DNA of 64,000 nt from Victivallaceae bacterium (GTDB taxonomy: Bacteria; Verrucomicrobiota; Lentisphaeria; Victivallales; Victivallaceae), in contig JAQULZ010000002.1 in assembly GCA_028718375.1 (NCBI GenBank), forward strand, positions 1 through 64,000, read 5' to 3'. The position numbers were made by a program, and so were the translations under genes. Numbering within the stretch: position 1 is the stretch's first letter; each line of letters starts with the position of its first letter. Below are positions 29,325 to 37,110 of the stretch, piece by piece. A model generated the notes under the pieces. That model was not told the DNA's origin, searched no databases, and worked only from the letters and a program-made list of their open reading frames with translations.

Positions 29325-30445
29325 CCGCCCAGGATTTTTTCGATCGTTTTAACCACATATTGGCGTTGCTCGAAGGTTGATTCCGGGAAAATGGGCAGGG
29401 CGAGAATTTCGCCGGATACCTGTTCGCTTACCGGCATATCCCCGGCTTTATAGCCCAGACTCCGGAAGCATTCCTGCAAATGCAGCGGCAGCGGATAATA
29501 AACCGTGCAGCCCACTCCGGCTTGGCGCAACTGGCTGCAAAGTTCGTCGCGCCGCCCGTTCTTGACCAGAATGCAGAACTGATTGTAAATATGGCGGACG
29601 GGGTATTTCGCCACGGCGGGCAGTTGGATTTGACCGGCGGCTTTGGATTCGGCGAAAAGCGCCCGGTATTCAGCGGCGTTCGCTTCGCGGGCGTTGCTCC
29701 ATTTATCGAGTTCGCGCAGTTTTATGGACAGTACCGCCGCCTGGAGCGCGTCGAGCCGGAAATTACCCCCGATATGGTGATGAATATAAGTGGAACCCTG
29801 GCCGTGATTGCGGAACATCCGCAGGAGTTCGATACGTTTTTTGTCATTGGTGGTAACCATCCCGCCGTCCCCGAAGCAGCCCAGGTTCTTGCTCGGGAAG
29901 AACGAGAAACAGCCGTAATTGCCCATACTGCCGGCGCGCCTGCCGTCGAATTCGGCGCCGATGGCCTGACAGGCGTCCTCGATAACGACCAGCCGGTGTC
30001 TGGCGGCGAGGGCGTTGATCGCGTCCATGGCGCAGCATTGCCCGAACAGATGTACCGGGATGATCGCTTTGGTTTTGGGGGTTATTTTTGCCTCGATTTC
30101 GCCCGGGTTGATATTGAAGGTGTCAGGATCGATGTCGGCGAAGACCGGAGTTGCCCCGACCCGGGAGATAGCCCCGACGGTGGCGAAAAACGTAAACGGG
30201 GTAGTGATCACTTCATCGCCCGGCCCGATATTTTCGACCATCAGGGAAATGATCAGGGCATCCGAACCGGAAGTTACGCCGCAGGCGAATTCCGTACCGC
30301 AGTAACGGGCGATTTCTTCCTCAAGTTTTTCCACCTTGTCCCCGAGAATGAAATGCTGGGAATCGCAAATGGCGCTGATTTCCTGCATTATTTCCGCTTT
30401 CAGGCTGCGGTATTGGTCCTTTAAATCGAGTAATGGCACCTGCAT
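29321..30445 (-). CDS. DegT/DnrJ/EryC1/StrS sugar aminotransferase
   Basis: A 374-aa PLP enzyme that transfers an amino group to a nucleotide-linked keto-sugar. The typical N-terminus is 'VPLLDLKDQYRSLKAEI', 'TSGSDALIISLM' binds phosphate, 'VIEDACQAIGAEF' carries the aspartate, and the PLP lysine is in 'FSFFPSKNLGCFGDGGM'. As the first gene of the leftward operon with the ABC exporter, murC and the O-antigen-ligase-like gene, it probably makes an amino sugar for surface glycan. Confidence 0.92.
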   Translation of the reverse strand: MQVPLLDLKDQYRSLKAEIMQEISAICDSQHFILGDKVEKLEEEIARYCGTEFACGVTSGSDALIISLMVENIGPGDEVITTPFTFFATVGAISRVGATPVFADIDPDTFNINPGEIEAKITPKTKAIIPVHLFGQCCAMDAINALAARHRLVVIEDACQAIGAEFDGRRAGSMGNYGCFSFFPSKNLGCFGDGGMVTTNDKKRIELLRMFRNHGQGSTYIHHHIGGNFRLDALQAAVLSIKLRELDKWSNAREANAAEYRALFAESKAAGQIQLPAVAKYPVRHIYNQFCILVKNGRRDELCSQLRQAGVGCTVYYPLPLHLQECFRSLGYKAGDMPVSEQVSGEILALPIFPESTFEQRQYVVKTIEKILGG

Positions 30446-30623
30446 GATTGATCGCTCCCGTATTAGTTGAATTCAATCGGCATCATAAGATAAACCGGTT
30501 TATGGTTTATGTCATGCCGAATTGATATTTTTTTATGATATTTCTCCGCCCGGATGCCGGAAAAAGGTATAAAAAAATCCGCGGTACGTTATATTATTCC
30601 AAAAGACTCCGGGAAAAGTCGGT

Positions 30624-31823
30624 GTGCGGTTGAGCAATAAATTAAAACTGGAAATAGAAACCCTTACCTTCGGCGGTTCGGGACTGGGGCGCCTCGGCGG
30701 CAAGGTATGTTTTGTACCGCGCGCTCTCCCGGGCGAAGTCGTCGAAGCGGAAATCTGTAAAGAAAAGCCGGACTATTGTACTGCCCGTTTGCTCAAAGTC
30801 CTGAAACCCGCTCCGGAACGGATTCCGGAGGTTTGTCCTTACGGCACGTTCTGTCCGGGCTGCGCTTATCAGCAGCTGGATTACGGGTATGAAAATGAAC
30901 TGAAGGATCGCCAAATGCGGGACTTTCTCGGCCGCAGTCTGCCGCTGGACGGCTGTGAATTCGGCCCCCCGCTGGCGCCGGAGAATCCGTTTGGCTGCCG
31001 CAATAAACTGGTGCTGCACGTGGAAAAGTCCGGCCCCAATACTGCGCTCGGCTATTTGTCCGGCAATAACCAGACGGTGCTGGATGTGCCGCAATGCCTG
31101 CTGGCTGGCGACGCCATCAATGAAAAACTGGCGGAACTGCGCCGGGATAACGGTTTTTTTCACAGTTTGCACCCGGGACAGACCTTGACTTTGCGCTATA
31201 CCCGGCAAAACGGGGTAATCTGCTGGCGCAACGCCCCTCCGGCCGGGATGAGCTGGCTGAAGGAAGAACTGCCGTTCGGGGAATTTTCAGTGCCGGCGGG
31301 CAGCTTCCACCAGGTGAATACCTTCGGCGCCGCCGCGCTGGTTGATGACGCGGCCGCGATTTTCCGGCGGGAAAGACCGGAAACCGTGGTGGATGTGTAT
31401 TGCGGCTCCGGATTGTTCGGAGTGACGGCGGCGGTCGCCGGGGTGCCGGAAATCATCGGAATCGAACTGGACGTTCAGGCCGCGGCGGCGGCGCGTTACA
31501 ATCTCAGCCGGCACGGTGCGGCCAGGGTTCGGATTGTCGCCGCCGATGCCGGAGAAACTCTCGCCCGATTGGCCGGGAAATTGCCGGAATCGGCGCTTTT
31601 GGTGGTCGATCCGCCGCGCGGAGGGCTGGACAAAAAGGCGAAAACCGGCCTTGTCCGAAGTAAGCTCAAACGGCTGATTTACGTATCGTGCGGTCCGGAT
31701 ACGCTGGGCCGGGACTTAAAAATGCTGCATAATGACGGTTTCGATTTGAAATTCGCCCGAATGATTAATATGTTTCCACGCACAAGTCATTTTGAGATTT
31801 TTAGTTACTTAACGAGGGACTGA
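30624..31823 (+). CDS. TrmA/RlmD-type RNA m5U methyltransferase
   Basis: A 399-aa SAM-dependent uracil-5 methyltransferase. A TRAM domain is at the N-terminus (FGGSGLGRLGGKVCFVPRALPGE), followed by a cysteine cluster CPYGTFCPGCAYQQL fitting the 4Fe-4S site of RlmD/RlmC. The SAM motif is 'VVDVYCGSGLFGVTAA', 'VVDPPRGGLDKKA' follows, and the catalytic cysteine is in 'LIYVSCGPDTLGRDL'. The start is a GTG at 30624. The stop shares one base with the radC start (TGATG). Confidence 0.9.
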   Translation: MRLSNKLKLEIETLTFGGSGLGRLGGKVCFVPRALPGEVVEAEICKEKPDYCTARLLKVLKPAPERIPEVCPYGTFCPGCAYQQLDYGYENELKDRQMRDFLGRSLPLDGCEFGPPLAPENPFGCRNKLVLHVEKSGPNTALGYLSGNNQTVLDVPQCLLAGDAINEKLAELRRDNGFFHSLHPGQTLTLRYTRQNGVICWRNAPPAGMSWLKEELPFGEFSVPAGSFHQVNTFGAAALVDDAAAIFRRERPETVVDVYCGSGLFGVTAAVAGVPEIIGIELDVQAAAAARYNLSRHGAARVRIVAADAGETLARLAGKLPESALLVVDPPRGGLDKKAKTGLVRSKLKRLIYVSCGPDTLGRDLKMLHNDGFDLKFARMINMFPRTSHFEIFSYLTRD

Positions 31824-32497
31824 TGAACTACGATATGCTGCGGGGGCATCGCGCCCGTCTGCGGGAAAAATTTCTGAACAGCGGCATGAAAGCCCTGCAC
31901 GACTATGAAATACTGGAATTGCTGCTGACGTTCGTAATTCCGCGGCGCGACGTCAAACCGATTGCCAAAGCATTATTGGATAAGTCTAAAAAACTGTATG
32001 TGGTGTTTGACGCCTTGCCCCGGGAACTGCGGCAAATTAAAGGCATCGGCGAAACCGCACCGGTCTTATTCGTGTTTGTGCGGGAACTGTGCACCGCTTA
32101 TCTGGAATCGAAAGCTTTTGATGTGGATTGCGTCAATTCTCCCCAGGCGGTGATCGATTTCTCCCGGATGAAAATAGGCGGCAAACACAACGAATTTTTC
32201 ATGGTGCTTTACCTGAATACCCAAAACCATATCATCGATTACGACTGTCAGGAAGGGACCGTCAACCGCGCGGCGGTTTATCCGCGCAATATCGTGCGGC
32301 GCTGTATGGAACTTCATGTCTGCGGCATCATTATAGTGCACAACCACCCCAGCGGTGTGTGCGATCCGTCGCCGGCCGATCGCCGCCTGACCGAAAGCAT
32401 CAAAAAAGCCGTTGACATGGTGGAGGTGAAACTGCTGGATCATATCATCGTGTCGAGAGCCGGCTACAGCAGTTTCATTGAAATGAAAATCTTATAA
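31823..32497 (+). CDS. radC: RadC family JAB-domain protein
   Basis: A 224-aa protein with an N-terminal helix-hairpin-helix region ('LRQIKGIGETAP') and a C-terminal JAB/MPN domain. The metal motif is 'VHNHPSGVCDPSPADRRLT', with an upstream glutamate in 'DYDCQEGTVN'. RadC proteins were once linked to repair; their true role is not settled. Translation is coupled to the preceding methyltransferase gene. Confidence 0.92.
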   Translation: MNYDMLRGHRARLREKFLNSGMKALHDYEILELLLTFVIPRRDVKPIAKALLDKSKKLYVVFDALPRELRQIKGIGETAPVLFVFVRELCTAYLESKAFDVDCVNSPQAVIDFSRMKIGGKHNEFFMVLYLNTQNHIIDYDCQEGTVNRAAVYPRNIVRRCMELHVCGIIIVHNHPSGVCDPSPADRRLTESIKKAVDMVEVKLLDHIIVSRAGYSSFIEMKIL

Positions 32498-32511
32498 GTC
32501 TATTATAAGAT
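32489..32511. terminator. Perfect hairpin between convergent genes
   Basis: ATCTTATAA and TTATAAGAT (9-bp arms, 5-base loop) span the radC stop and end just before the stop of the leftward ATPase-domain gene. It is AT-only and lacks a long T-run, so it may be weak. Its place between convergent genes fits a bidirectional terminator. Confidence 0.4.
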
Positions 32512-32931
32512 GACTACATGCGGCGTCAGCAGTATCTTGAAGATATTTTTATCGTTTTTGCGCGTATAACTGACTTTATTGGCCATTTTGCAAGTCAGAT
32601 AGATTCCGATTCCGCCTAGCGGACGGTTGATGATGTCGGAACTTACGTCCGGAGCCGCTGTTTCCAGCGGATTGAATCTATGACCGTCGTCGATTATCGT
32701 CAGGGTGATGACTTGGTCGGTTATTTCCAGCCGCACTTCAATCTCATGCATCGCGTGGTCATCATAAGCGTATTTGATGATATTGGTAAGCATTTCTTCC
32801 AGGCAGACATTGAGCGCGAAGACCAACTGGTCCGAAAAGTTGCTGTTTTCCGTAATTTCACTGATTTCCGAACAGAGCAGCTCCAGTTCAGTGAAAGTGT
32901 TTTTTATCCTGAATATGTGATAATTGGCCAT
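32503..32931 (-). CDS. RsbW-like anti-sigma factor kinase (HATPase)
   Basis: A 142-aa GHKL ATPase of the RsbW/SpoIIAB type. The N box is 'CLEEMLTNIIKYAYDD', the G1 box is 'TIIDDGHRFNP' and the G2 region is 'GGIGIYLTCKMANKVSY'. Such proteins bind a sigma factor or another target and phosphorylate a STAS antagonist. The STAS gene lies 15 bp upstream in the same direction, so the two form a partner-switch pair. No sigma factor or PP2C phosphatase gene is nearby. Confidence 0.88.
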   Translation of the reverse strand: MANYHIFRIKNTFTELELLCSEISEITENSNFSDQLVFALNVCLEEMLTNIIKYAYDDHAMHEIEVRLEITDQVITLTIIDDGHRFNPLETAAPDVSSDIINRPLGGIGIYLTCKMANKVSYTRKNDKNIFKILLTPHVVIL

Positions 32932-32946
32932 GGCTGATGAAAAAAA

Positions 32947-33291
32947 TTATTTTTGCGCCAGGAGCAGATGAAACGCATCCGGTTCATTCTTGACTATCGG
33001 CAAGACCGTCGATAAGCCGGCAGTATGCAATGCCGTTTCGACCAGGGGCGGCACTGAATGCAAAACGATTTTATGACCTTCGTTGTCAAGTTTTTTGGCG
33101 GCGCTGAGCAGCATCCTCATTCCCAGAGACGCGATGAAGGTAACTCCGGAAAAATCCAGTACCAGCGGTTGTTTACCCGAAGCCAGCCGGGAAAAATCCA
33201 TTTCGATTTCCCGCACTCCCGCTACATCCATCGACCCGGACAGCAGCAAATGGGTGATTTGATCTACCGATTCAAGCTGGGTAAGTTTCAT
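32947..33291 (-). CDS. STAS domain anti-sigma factor antagonist
   Basis: A 114-aa SpoIIAA/RsbV-like protein. The phospho-acceptor region is 'LVLDFSGVTFIASLGMRMLL', with serine in ASLG. It would sequester the HATPase when unphosphorylated. A strong ribosome site (AAAGGAGCG) precedes ATG. Its promoter appears to lie inside the MITE-like element that starts 27 bp upstream, so expression of this regulator pair may have been rewired by the insertion. Confidence 0.88.
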   Translation of the reverse strand: MKLTQLESVDQITHLLLSGSMDVAGVREIEMDFSRLASGKQPLVLDFSGVTFIASLGMRMLLSAAKKLDNEGHKIVLHSVPPLVETALHTAGLSTVLPIVKNEPDAFHLLLAQK

Positions 33292-33317
33292 ATTTTTACG
33301 CTCCTTTTAGATAAATA

Positions 33318-33762
33318 GGTTCTGTCAAAAATTATAGGCGAAGTTTTTATTTATGTTATTGATTATTAATATATTGCGTAAATTTCCCCCTTTTGCTGAC
33401 TGAAAAACAAAAGCTTTTTTGTTTTTCAGAACACTACCCATTTCACTTTATCGCTGCTTCGTTGTCAATGGCCAAAATCGTATAAATAGCGACTGTAAGG
33501 AGCGGCTTTATGCCGATTTTGCGCCTTGACAACGAAGTGGCGATAAAGTAACGTTATGCGTCCAAATCCAGCTCGACCGCTCAGCATTTTCAAAAATACA
33601 CTTCGTTCTTTTTTGAAAATATCGCTTTTCGAGGGCGGTACTCTTCGAGCGCGGCAAGCCGCGCAATACTTTCGCTCATTGGAGATGAGCGACCAACGCT
33701 TTCGGCCGTTGGATCACCGAGGCGTTGCATCCGCCTTTTTTCATGTTATTTTTGACACTACC
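33318..33762. mobile_element. MITE-like element, copy A (445 bp)
   Basis: Seen directly: the ends GGTTCTGTCAAAAAT and ATTTTTGACACTACC are imperfect inverted repeats (13 of 15). A perfect 8-bp duplication GATAAATA flanks the element (33310-33317 and 33763-33770). A near-identical copy lies inverted at 52685-53136. The element has no transposase-like ORF. It folds into several hairpins: CTGAAAAACAAAA arms (33400-33429), a long stem with 36-nt arms (33445-33549) and a GCGCGGC/GCCGCGC stem. Short ORFs inside are by-products. The mobilising transposase is not in the window. Confidence 0.9.
33331..33359 (-). promoter_or_regulatory. Outward promoter inside MITE copy A
   Basis: On the minus strand ATAACA (33354-33359), a 17-bp spacer and a perfect TATAAT (33331-33336) point at the STAS gene 40 bp away. 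Most of the box pair lies in the element's terminal 42 bp. The -35 box matches consensus at four of six positions. The predicted start of transcription is near 33324. Confidence 0.55.
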
Positions 33763-33779
33763 GATAAATAAAGTTGATT

Positions 33780-34430
33780 TCACTTAGTAATTGAATTTTT
33801 TTTAAGGCTGACCGCCGGAACTTTGCTTTTGATCTTCGCTTCATATTGCCGGATCGTTTTTATATCCCCATTGATGGCGAAGGCCAACCGGGCGGCGCAC
33901 TTGCTCAGCCCCGCGACGAAGTAATCCGGTCCTTCATTTTCCAGTTTGGCGCTGAAAATCTTTGAATTGCTGAATACCGTCCTGATGATATTTCCGGAAG
34001 CAGTCTTGATCACATAATTGACTCCCAGGGAAACGGTATTATTCTGTAAATCGATCCTGAACATAAAGACGTTCCCGAAGATAGTGAATTGCGGACTTTC
34101 CGGGGTTATCCCGTCCTGGATGAATGCTCCCTGCAGATAACGGGTAATCAGCAGGCAGGGAGTCTGAATCCATTTATGGTAATCGTCGATGACGACTTCG
34201 CAATTGTTGTTGCGGTAAGTCATTTTGTATTTGACCGGTTCCGTCGAGTCGAACGGCATGAAGGTCACCTGAACGTTCCGCAGCACGATTTCGGGCGGCG
34301 TCGCCAGGTCGTAGTATTTAACCGCAACATAGGGTTTCTGACCGAAACCGAACAAACAGCCGGTAACGGCCAGCGGCAGCAAACCTGCGACCGGCAGGAT
34401 ATAAAATAATTGCAGTAATTTTTTAGTCAT
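33780..34430 (-). CDS. Lipoprotein, possible ABC-transport auxiliary (PqiC-like)
   Basis: A 216-aa lipoprotein. A hydrophobic signal ends at 'PLAVTGC', a lipobox. After that, 'KPYVAVKYYDLATPP' resembles the start of ABC_trans_aux/PqiC (DUF330) proteins, which pair with MlaD/PqiB lipid transport systems; 'LQGAFIQDG' and 'LGVNYVIKTASG' also fit that fold. No MCE or permease gene is adjacent, so the role is tentative. The start at 34430 has AAGGAG upstream. The MITE-like element lies 17 bp beyond its stop. Confidence 0.6.
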   Translation of the reverse strand: MTKKLLQLFYILPVAGLLPLAVTGCLFGFGQKPYVAVKYYDLATPPEIVLRNVQVTFMPFDSTEPVKYKMTYRNNNCEVVIDDYHKWIQTPCLLITRYLQGAFIQDGITPESPQFTIFGNVFMFRIDLQNNTVSLGVNYVIKTASGNIIRTVFSNSKIFSAKLENEGPDYFVAGLSKCAARLAFAINGDIKTIRQYEAKIKSKVPAVSLKKNSITK

Positions 34431-34511
34431 GAGCCGTCTCCTTCCGGGCAAAAAAATGTTCTCCATTTACAATACTTTTACAATCCACAAATGTAAAGCG
34501 CAATGATTGGT

Positions 34512-35567
34512 TTATAACGGCGGTATTTTCAAAACCTGCCCGGGCCGTAGCGCCCGCTCGGCCGGCAGAATTTCCCGATTCGCGTCGAAAATCGTTTGAT
34601 AATACCGCGCCGAACCGTAGAATTTACGGGAAATACTGCTGAGCGAATCCCCTTTCTGTACCGTGTAACTCCGCACTCCGGCGGTCTCCGGTTTCGGGAC
34701 GGCGTTTTCAGTTTTTTTCGGGATGAACGGCGGGGCGGCGGCCGGAGTTTGAGGGGAGGGGGAAACGGTATCGCTTTTTGCCCCGGGTTTGACCGCGGCT
34801 TCAGGCAGGCCGCCGGTTTTCAGGGAGTCCACCGGTTGGGCTTCCGGCTGATTTTCCGGCTGAGTTTTTTTGACTTCCGGTTTCGGGAGTTCTCCGGGAG
34901 CTGCTTTTTCTGCTTTGGGCGCGGGAGTTTGAGCTGCTTTTTCCGTTTCCGGCTGAGTTTTTTTGACTTCCGGTTTCGGGGCGGACAATTCCCTGATCCG
35001 GCTGCGGGCCTGCTCCAGTTCGGCCAGAGTTTTACGGTGGGCGGCCTTTAACTGAGCAGATTCAGCCAAAAAAGTTTTTTCTTTGGTTTCCAGTTCCCGG
35101 GCGTATTTGACCAGGCGCTCCCGGAGGCTGGTCAGTTTTTCCAGTTTCCGCTGCGTCGTATAGAGCTCGTTTTGCAGGGCGCTGACGTCTTCCGGATCGT
35201 TGTAGTTCAGCCGGGTGCGGTAATAATATTTCCGGCGGGCGGCTTCGAGCCATTTTTTCACGTTGGGAGCTTCGGGGGAAGTCGGCGCGTATTCCAGAAA
35301 GCGCTCATAATGATAAACCGCGTGCAGCGGCTGATCCAGGTTTTCATCATAAAGGGAAGCCAGCAGGAGATGGGTTCGGGACGAATCGGGTTTGATCGCC
35401 AGATAGCGGTTGAAATACTTTACCGCCTGTTGAATTTCGTTGGCTTTCTGGGCTTTTACCGCGAGTTTGAACAACGGATGTGAACTTTCATCGGCAGTCT
35501 TGAGGCTGCAGCCGGTTAGGAGCGCCGCCAGCGCCGCCGGCATCAGAATGGTGCTTAACCGTTTCAA
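34512..35567 (-). CDS. Lipoprotein with TPRs, coiled coil and C-terminal LysM
   Basis: A 351-aa lipoprotein (lipobox 'LAALLTGC'). TPR-like helices (about 30-110) are followed by a coiled coil (about 125-190), a proline/lysine/glutamate-rich linker containing repeated KPEVKKTQPE units, and one LysM domain ('YTVQKGDSLSSISRKFYGSARYY'), which binds peptidoglycan. It probably links the outer membrane to the wall. Translation seems to begin at a TTG (35567) overlapping the rsmE stop, with GGGAGAG upstream. Confidence 0.8.
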   Translation of the reverse strand: MKRLSTILMPAALAALLTGCSLKTADESSHPLFKLAVKAQKANEIQQAVKYFNRYLAIKPDSSRTHLLLASLYDENLDQPLHAVYHYERFLEYAPTSPEAPNVKKWLEAARRKYYYRTRLNYNDPEDVSALQNELYTTQRKLEKLTSLRERLVKYARELETKEKTFLAESAQLKAAHRKTLAELEQARSRIRELSAPKPEVKKTQPETEKAAQTPAPKAEKAAPGELPKPEVKKTQPENQPEAQPVDSLKTGGLPEAAVKPGAKSDTVSPSPQTPAAAPPFIPKKTENAVPKPETAGVRSYTVQKGDSLSSISRKFYGSARYYQTIFDANREILPAERALRPGQVLKIPPL

Positions 35568-36265
35568 AAACTTCTCTCCCTACTTAAAAAATTCAGCAGC
35601 GCCGTTCCGCAGACCGCGGCGGTTTCAACCCGCATTACGTACTGCCCGAGGTTCAGTGGAAACGCCCCGGCCCCGGTTATTTGCCGTTCTTCTTCAGCGG
35701 AAAAACCGCCTTCCGGACCGACCAGCCAGGCCACCTCGCTTCCCAACGCGGGCCGGAGGCGTTCATTATTCCCCTTGACGGCGCCGTAAAATGCCGTCAT
35801 GGCCGCGGTTTTAATCATTTCCAGAGCCCTGTTCAGGGAACAGGGCGGAAAGAGTTCGGGGAGAAACGGGTTGCCGGACTGCTTGCAGGCTTCCCGGAGC
35901 AGACTCTTCCAGCGGTCGTTGACGCGCTCGGGAACGGCGACGGAATAACGGCTGACGACCGGGTGAATAGCCCATACTCCGGCTTCGGTACACTGAACCA
36001 GAAGCTGATCCATTTTGGCGCGTTTGGGAGAGGCGGCAAACAGATGGATTTTTATTCCGGGTTCCGCCTGACGAATGACATTTTTTAGGATGATCTTCCG
36101 CTTTTCGCCGATTTCAGCTTGGGCGCTGCCGCCCTTGCCGTCCAGCAGACCGATTACTTCACCTGGCGCCGCCCGCAGGGTTTTGAACAAATGCCGGACT
36201 TCGGCCGGCGGCAGCGAAACCTCATCACCGGCTTTGCCGAGTTCAGCGCTGTAGAAATTATGCAT
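35564..36265 (-). CDS. rsmE: 16S rRNA m3U1498 methyltransferase
   Basis: A 233-aa SPOUT-fold methyltransferase. The N-terminal PUA-like region is 'EVRHLFKTLRAAPGE', followed by 'SPKRAKMDQLLVQCTEAGV', the SAM/knot motif 'WLVGPEGGFSAEE' and the C-terminal 'LGQYVMRVETAAVCG'. I place the start at the ATG at 36265 because it matches the family's usual N-terminus; the track starts at a GTG 15 codons earlier. The LysM lipoprotein gene is coupled behind it. Confidence 0.9.
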   Translation of the reverse strand: MHNFYSAELGKAGDEVSLPPAEVRHLFKTLRAAPGEVIGLLDGKGGSAQAEIGEKRKIILKNVIRQAEPGIKIHLFAASPKRAKMDQLLVQCTEAGVWAIHPVVSRYSVAVPERVNDRWKSLLREACKQSGNPFLPELFPPCSLNRALEMIKTAAMTAFYGAVKGNNERLRPALGSEVAWLVGPEGGFSAEEERQITGAGAFPLNLGQYVMRVETAAVCGTALLNFLSRERSF

Positions 36266-36367
36266 AAGCACCGGTTCCCCGTTGATAAAACACCGGAAAT
36301 AATCTATCACCGGTAAATTCCCGATGCAATGCGCAAACCGAAATTTCTTACGTCAGACAGCAACTGG

Positions 36368-36396
36368 TTGACATTTTTTTTATGGATAAAAATGCG
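36368..36396 (+). promoter_or_regulatory. Possible promoter of the capsid cluster
   Basis: A consensus TTGACA (36368-36373) lies 95 bp before the scaffold gene. No good -10 box is found at the usual spacing (AATGCG at 17 bp; TAAAAA at 13 bp), so the promoter may need an activator or the box may be fortuitous. I saw no -24/-12 sigma54 pair. Confidence 0.25.
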
Positions 36397-36462
36397 GTTG
36401 TTCCCGTAAAACGCGGCGGGACGCATGAATCAGAAACCCTTAATCAACAAAAGGAGAAGTAA

Positions 36463-37077
36463 ATGGATGTAACGGAAATTCTCAAAAAGGCGGCGGCGGG
36501 AAAGACGCTTTCCGGCGAGGAACGCCGTGCCCTGAGTGAATTTCACCCGCAGGGAATTCCCCAAAGCCGGCTGGACGCGGAAATTGCCAAACGCCAGGAG
36601 GTCGAGCAACGGAACGGCGAATTGAACCGGACGCTCAGCAAGTTGAGTTCCCGGGTCGAGGAGCTGGAAAACCGTGACCTGCCGGAATATGAGAAACTCA
36701 AAAAAAATTACGGCAACGAAGTCCGGCAACTGCGGGAGCAGATCTCGTCGCTGACCTCGGAACGGGATTCCGCCGGCCGGGAACTGGAGCAGATCAAATT
36801 CCAGCAGCAAGTCGGCCAACTGGCGGAAACGAAGCAGTTCAACGATCCCGAATATCTGGGGTTTCTGCTCAAAAAGGCCAACGTTTCTCCGGAAGAACCG
36901 GACCGGGTCGAGGACTTCATGAACCGGCTGCGGGAAAGTTCCCCGAAATTGTTCCGGCTGGAACTGCGTTCCGGCAGCGGCAGCAGTCCCGGCGGGCCGG
37001 AAATGGAGTTTTTTACCGCCAAGCAAAGCGGAGACATTACCGCCATGCTGGCCAATGCTCCGGAAGTAATCAACTGA
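36463..37077 (+). CDS. Phage-type capsid scaffolding protein
   Basis: A 204-aa, highly charged protein that is mostly coiled coil (about residues 40-130). The N-terminal 'FHPQGIPQSRLDAEIAKRQEVEQRN' matches the 'IPKSRLDEVIAKRNE' pattern typical of tailed-phage scaffolds, and the C-terminal part is flexible and G/S-rich. It directly precedes a major capsid gene (33-bp gap), which is the normal scaffold-capsid order. It would guide shell assembly and then leave. The strong ribosome site AAAGGAGAAG supports the start. No prohead protease gene is seen. Confidence 0.75.
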   Translation: MDVTEILKKAAAGKTLSGEERRALSEFHPQGIPQSRLDAEIAKRQEVEQRNGELNRTLSKLSSRVEELENRDLPEYEKLKKNYGNEVRQLREQISSLTSERDSAGRELEQIKFQQQVGQLAETKQFNDPEYLGFLLKKANVSPEEPDRVEDFMNRLRESSPKLFRLELRSGSGSSPGGPEMEFFTAKQSGDITAMLANAPEVIN

Positions 37078-37110
37078 TTTAACCAACTGATTTGAAAAAA
37101 GGAAAAAATT

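Noticed and set aside
33556-33771. 71-aa ORF sharing sequence with the ORF at 52577-52834
   Set aside because: Both are translations of the same repeat. The similarity is explained by the MITE-like element and extends across non-coding hairpins. No ribosome site or family motif.
34770-34990. Repeats in the LysM lipoprotein gene as a DNA repeat element
   Set aside because: These encode a repetitive KPEVKKTQPE linker in frame; they are protein-level low complexity.
36311-36462. Sigma54 (-24/-12) promoter before the capsid cluster
   Set aside because: No TGGC-N8-TTGC pair was found, and the nearby NtrC-like protein lacks the GAFTGA loop.
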